A DNA stretch of 8,941 nucleotides from a bacterium (GTDB taxonomy: Bacteria > Patescibacteriota > Gracilibacteria > JAUYGZ01), in assembly GCA_030699855.1 (NCBI GenBank), contig JAUYKR010000082.1, positions 1 to 8,941 of the forward strand, in the 5' to 3' direction. Position 1 is the stretch's first letter, and the number at the start of each line of letters is the position of its first letter. This document shows, one piece after another, positions 6,038 through 8,941 of this stretch. The translations under genes were made by a program, and so were the position numbers. The notes beneath the pieces are model-generated. The model ran no database searches. It saw nothing but the letters and a program-made list of their open reading frames with translations, and was not told where the DNA came from.

Positions 6038-6066
6038 TTGAGTAGGGTAACAAAAAATGCTATAAT
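6038..6066 (+). promoter_or_regulatory. Promoter of the surface-protein gene (TTGAGT-17-TATAAT)
   Basis: The -35 box TTGAGT (6038-6043) and a perfect TATAAT (6061-6066) are separated by 17 bp, and TGC precedes the -10, making it also an extended -10. This is the best promoter in the window. Transcription would start near 6073, leaving an A-rich leader of about 13 nt with no Shine-Dalgarno before the ATG at 6086. Confidence 0.75.
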
Positions 6067-6085
6067 AAACAGATAAAAAATAAAA

Positions 6086-7336
6086 ATGAGCTCCAAAAAA
6101 GCAGTCAAAATGATCGGGATCATCCTGGCATCAGCTGGGCTGATGGCTCAACTATTTGCTCCCCCTCAAGCGAAGGCGACTGCGCCGGAGTTTCTCGTCA
6201 GCATTGATTGCGCGAGTCCACAAAAGGACGTTCTGGTGGGCTTTGATGGTAAGGGAGAACGGATCATTGCCTTTCAGATGCAAATGAGATTTATAGGATT
6301 TGGAGGCACCACACTGGCTGGACGACAGCTGACAAAAAACCCCGCACTCACAAACGTGATTGAAGCCGAAAATATACAGCTGGCCAACGGTGATAACCGG
6401 ATAGCTGGAGGATTTTCCGGCGGAGCAAGCTCCGCCACGGAAAGAGTTGAGCACCTTTACAAAATCAGCGGCATTACCGGCAGATACACCATCCGCATGT
6501 TCGACTGGCAACTGATTCCCGTCAACAGCACCACCAACATCGCCGCCGGCATTGTCGATGAAGTCGACATTGATCCGGGAAGCTGCGGAGGAACTGGAAC
6601 AGCCGGAACAGCTACTACGACGGGGACAACCACGGGTACCAGCACGGGTACCAGCACGGGAACGACAGCTGGAACCGGTACCGGATCAACGACAGGAACC
6701 GGGGCCACGACTGGAACAACTACCGGCACAACATCCGGTACGGGGACAGGCACCACGACCGGAACCGGCAACCAGGCAAGAGTACAACCCGTGATTACCT
6801 TCAGCGGCGACCAGGTGAAGGCCCCCGGCGAGGAATTCGAAATCACCGCCAGAATTCAACACAGCGGCTCGCAAAGAATTTCCTGGGAAGCCAGCGGCGT
6901 CGCCCTGGCAGAGAATCCCAGACCGGTTAACTCACTCGATGGCGGAGCAGTGGTAAGCATTGTGACCGGAACCATTCCCGCAAACAGTCCTGAGGGCTAT
7001 ATCCGCTTCAAAGTAAGCGTCGGCGCTGTTGACGAAAGCTATGAAATTGACGTGGTAAAAAATTCGGCAGCAGCTGCTTCGGCAGCGTCCTCAACTGCGG
7101 GAAGCCTGCACGGTAGTGCGCCCGCGGAAGCTGTGACGCTTCAGGACCGGATCAATGCCGCTCAGGCAAACATCATAAATCCGGACGCAGGTCTCAGCAT
7201 CCCAGGAAACCTCCACGGAGCTGCTGGTGTAGACGGACTCTCCGATACCGGCCCAAAGGAAACCCTACTCCTGGTAGCTCTGGCAGCATTAGTCACGATA
7301 GTCTGGAAAAGACGCAGTTATATTTCCAACTCGTGA
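6086..7336 (+). CDS. Secreted Thr/Gly-rich surface protein with LPXTG-like sorting signal
   Basis: A 416-residue protein with the build of a wall-attached surface protein; no named family is recognised. A signal peptide is clear: basic start, hydrophobic core about 9-24, probable cleavage after AKA at 31. Residues 32-168 look like a beta-rich domain with two cysteines (42 and 167) that could form a disulfide; a cohesin-like or Ig-like fold is only a guess. Residues 169-228 are an almost pure Gly/Thr linker with some Ala and Ser. Residues about 230-325 look like a second beta-sandwich domain. An Ala/Ser-rich stretch (327-340) and two short related motifs, GSLHGSA (339-345) and GNLHGAA (374-380), follow. 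The C-terminus has LSDTGP (385-390), a hydrophobic segment (394-407) and KRR (408-410), the order of a sortase signal, though Ser replaces the usual Pro. No sortase gene lies in the window. Its end overlaps jag by 19 bp. Confidence 0.85.
   Translation: MSSKKAVKMIGIILASAGLMAQLFAPPQAKATAPEFLVSIDCASPQKDVLVGFDGKGERIIAFQMQMRFIGFGGTTLAGRQLTKNPALTNVIEAENIQLANGDNRIAGGFSGGASSATERVEHLYKISGITGRYTIRMFDWQLIPVNSTTNIAAGIVDEVDIDPGSCGGTGTAGTATTTGTTTGTSTGTSTGTTAGTGTGSTTGTGATTGTTTGTTSGTGTGTTTGTGNQARVQPVITFSGDQVKAPGEEFEITARIQHSGSQRISWEASGVALAENPRPVNSLDGGAVVSIVTGTIPANSPEGYIRFKVSVGAVDESYEIDVVKNSAAAASAASSTAGSLHGSAPAEAVTLQDRINAAQANIINPDAGLSIPGNLHGAAGVDGLSDTGPKETLLLVALAALVTIVWKRRSYISNS
6590..6769 (+). repeat. Low-complexity coding repeat for a Gly/Thr linker
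   Basis: About 60 codons nearly all for Gly or Thr, with a few Ala and Ser. Exact short repeats are visible: the 12-mer CACGGGTACCAG occurs at 6631-6642 and 6643-6654 and begins again at 6655. Codon usage is otherwise mixed (ACG, ACC, ACA; GGA, GGG, GGT, GGC), so most of the tract is older protein-level repetition rather than a fresh DNA duplication. Tracts like this can change length by slippage and may carry O-linked sugars on Thr. Confidence 0.85.
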
Positions 7337-7842
7337 TAAAGCTCGTCCGGCATATCTGAACTCGCGGCCACGGCACTGCCACCCGCAGGCATGATTTTTA
7401 CCGCACGGTCAGTTCCCACCCCCAGGCTTTCCGTAACCAGTTCGGGGTACTTTTGTGAAACATGAAGGTGCACCAGTCGGCGGAAGAACGGCGACATCGG
7501 TGGCAAAACCGAGTGCTTGCCGGTCTCCACAACAAATTGCGAGCGCTTGTCCGCCAGCGCCAGAACATTCTGCTCCTGCTGGGATCGATAGGAATCGACA
7601 TCCAGCCGGACATTTTCACCCTCGGCGCAGATACCCTGCAGACGAAAAATACCTTTGACCAAATGCTGGAAGGAAGCCAAACAGTCTCCGCGCCGTCCGA
7701 TTAAAACGGGCGCGTCCTCCTTCATACGAAGGTTAAAAGAAAACTCACCTTCACCGCGATCTTCGACATCAATCGAGTCGACTTTTAGACCGGCAGTCTG
7801 AATCAGGTTCTGAAGCAGATCTTTTGCCTTATCGATATCCAT
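7318..7842 (-). CDS. jag: Jag/KhpB-type RNA-binding protein (KH and R3H domains)
   Basis: A 174-residue protein with a KH-type domain at about 25-75, including the GxxG loop GRRG at 49-52 (VLIGRRGDCLASFQHL), and an R3H domain in the C-terminal half, with R-x-x-x-H at 121-125 (RRLVH) and the usual VTESLG and R-x-VKIMP continuation. It is a single-stranded nucleic-acid-binding protein in the cytoplasm; in Firmicutes Jag/KhpB is linked to cell-envelope control and is encoded directly after yidC/spoIIIJ, as here. The N-terminal Jag_N domain of the Bacillus protein is missing, so this is a short form. I chose the ATG at 7842 because the KH fold begins soon after it and it lies 10 bp after the yidC stop. 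A longer in-frame opening to 7926 would overlap yidC and adds an unlikely Cys/Arg/Trp-rich tail. A run of eight U precedes the start in place of a Shine-Dalgarno. Its last 19 bp overlap the convergent surface-protein gene. Confidence 0.9.
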   Translation of the reverse strand: MDIDKAKDLLQNLIQTAGLKVDSIDVEDRGEGEFSFNLRMKEDAPVLIGRRGDCLASFQHLVKGIFRLQGICAEGENVRLDVDSYRSQQEQNVLALADKRSQFVVETGKHSVLPPMSPFFRRLVHLHVSQKYPELVTESLGVGTDRAVKIMPAGGSAVAASSDMPDELYHELEI

Positions 7843-7852
7843 AGAAAAAAAA

Positions 7853-8941
7853 TTATTGAACTGATTTATTAACAACCACTTGCTGGCCGATGGCGAACAG
7901 AGTCGACACCGCCAGGTACAAACCAACGGCAGATGGGAAAGTGGCGACCATCAGGGCCATCATAAAGGGCATAACATAGATCATCGTTTTATTCATCATC
8001 TGCAAGGAATCCTGCATATTCGGTTCGTGCTTGTCTTGAACGGACTTCACTTTACCATCGGGAGAAACATCCACAACCTGTTCCTTCTGCGCATCGCCGC
8101 GCAGTTTGTGCTTCGAGAAGGCCAGCTTCATCTGAGCAAACTGGAGCAAGCCAACCAACAAAGGCAACCAGGTCATGTTCACCTGACCCAGTTGCAAAAT
8201 TCCATAGAAATTCGGATCAATGGCACTCAGATTAACAGAGGAGAGAAAAGAGTAAGCAAAATGAGTTTGATAAGGATTAAAACCGTGCTTAATCACATAA
8301 AACAGAGCAACAAGGATGGGGAGCTGGATAAGGAGGGGCAGGCACCCGCCCACCGGGTTGACCTTGTGCCGCTTCCACAAAGCCATGGTCTCTTGGGAAA
8401 TCCGCTGCTGGTCGCCCTTGTATTTCCTTTTAACTGCCTCAATTTCCGGCTGGATCTTCATCATCGCCCGCTGAGACTTCAAGGCCTTCTGGTTCGGAAC
8501 CAGAAGAATAAGCCGAATGATAAGGGTCAACAAGACGACTGCCAGTCCCAAATTGTGCCCTGGAACCACGGAAGCTAAAAACAGCAGCACGTTGTAGATG
8601 GGCTGGAAGAACAATCGGAAAGCTACGCTGGAAAAAAACCCACGCTCAGTAACCTGAAATTCCACCAAAAATGATTTAAGCACCCCCTCGACCGTCACCG
8701 GCAAGGTGATACGATACTTTCCTAATTCAGAAAAAAGCTGATCCTTCCATGGCGAATAATCCAGCTGGTAACTGCCCTGAGCCGGCAACGTGAGGTTCTC
8801 CGGAAAAGTTGTAGAAACTTCATCCACTCCCTCCTCGCAACTCAAGGAGACTCCTGACTCGGCGCTTACCCGCACCCAAACTCCGTTTCGGTAAAATTCA
8901 ACCGTTAACGGCTCGCTGGGGCAGTCACTGGGTATTGAGAC
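7853..8941 (-). CDS. yidC: Membrane protein insertase YidC, partial (5' end outside the window)
   Basis: The frame is open to the right edge, giving 362 residues without the true start. A GTG at 8875 is unlikely to be the start, because the reading frame before it codes for a similar beta-rich sequence. YidC/Oxa1/Alb3 proteins insert and fold membrane proteins, alone or with SecYEG. In the visible part, residues 1-100 form a beta-rich, Ig-like region with two cysteines (7 and 35), expected outside the membrane. The conserved core follows: a first core membrane segment at about 127-147 with the family Arg (LLTLIIRLILL, Arg143), a basic coiled-coil-like cytoplasmic loop at 150-193, NPVGGCLPLLIQLPILVALF at 194-213, a segment near 257-270, and the last segments at about 318-353. 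A polar insert at about 275-312, rich in charged residues, lengthens the second cytoplasmic loop. It is followed by jag at 10 bp, the order known from the rpmH-rnpA-yidC-jag locus. Confidence 0.93.
   Translation of the reverse strand, partial: VSIPSDCPSEPLTVEFYRNGVWVRVSAESGVSLSCEEGVDEVSTTFPENLTLPAQGSYQLDYSPWKDQLFSELGKYRITLPVTVEGVLKSFLVEFQVTERGFFSSVAFRLFFQPIYNVLLFLASVVPGHNLGLAVVLLTLIIRLILLVPNQKALKSQRAMMKIQPEIEAVKRKYKGDQQRISQETMALWKRHKVNPVGGCLPLLIQLPILVALFYVIKHGFNPYQTHFAYSFLSSVNLSAIDPNFYGILQLGQVNMTWLPLLVGLLQFAQMKLAFSKHKLRGDAQKEQVVDVSPDGKVKSVQDKHEPNMQDSLQMMNKTMIYVMPFMMALMVATFPSAVGLYLAVSTLFAIGQQVVVNKSVQ

Noticed and set aside
6457..6846. Val/Pro-rich open frame on the minus strand
   Set aside because: It is the antisense reading of the Gly/Thr linker; the repeated composition keeps the frame open by itself.
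7843..7926. Longer N-terminus for Jag starting at 7926
   Set aside because: It would overlap the end of yidC and add a Cys/Arg/Trp-rich stretch with no family support.
7880..8578. 232-codon open frame on the plus strand opposite yidC
   Set aside because: It lies wholly antisense to the conserved YidC core, its product is rich in His, Gln and Asn with no recognisable motif, and it has no promoter or start signal.

Overview
The window looks like part of a bacterial genome from the candidate phyla radiation (Patescibacteria). The reasons are a DUF4012 membrane protein with the QN-x-N-ELRPTGGF-type signature, a compact FemAB-type transferase next to it, an MraY with an altered loop before the GTPTMGG motif, start codons without Shine-Dalgarno sequences, and very tight packing with overlapping gene ends. 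The phylum cannot be fixed from this stretch. UGA acts as a normal stop: several genes end at UGA at the expected family length, which argues against the UGA-to-glycine code of Gracilibacteria and SR1. GC content looks moderate, near half.

Layout. Positions 1-203 hold a tandem array of a 51-bp unit (three identical copies and one decayed copy) with a short perfect palindrome in each intact unit. A plus-strand block follows (254-3477): a DUF4012 envelope protein with a C-terminal Ig-like domain, a FemAB-family aminoacyl/peptidyl transferase overlapping it by 8 bp, and an unrecognised protein with two C-terminal membrane helices that seems to have its own promoter. A minus-strand block (5964 down to 3455) reads mraY, rpe, rsmA with gaps of 5 and 3 bp, and its end overlaps the end of the plus block by 23 bp. 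A 121-bp divergent intergenic region carries two promoter-like elements and a small palindrome. It leads rightward into a secreted, Thr/Gly-rich surface protein (6086-7336) ending in an LPXTG-like sorting signal (LSDTG, hydrophobic stretch, KRR). The end of that gene overlaps by 19 bp the end of a minus-strand yidC-jag pair, whose yidC runs off the right edge.

How the genes fit together. Most of the window serves the cell envelope: MraY makes lipid I, the FemAB protein probably adds residues to the peptidoglycan stem peptide or a related acceptor, DUF4012 is a membrane-anchored extracytoplasmic protein, YidC inserts membrane proteins with Jag as its usual gene partner, and the sorting-signal protein is a likely wall-attached surface protein. 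Rpe (pentose phosphate pathway) and RsmA (16S rRNA dimethylation) are housekeeping genes carried in the mraY transcript.

No RNA gene, transposase, CRISPR array, prophage gene or convincing intrinsic terminator was seen. The points most worth checking are the in-frame 51-bp array, the missing metal-ligand histidine in Rpe, the non-canonical sorting signal, the extra domains on DUF4012 and YidC, and the near-leaderless promoter arrangement.
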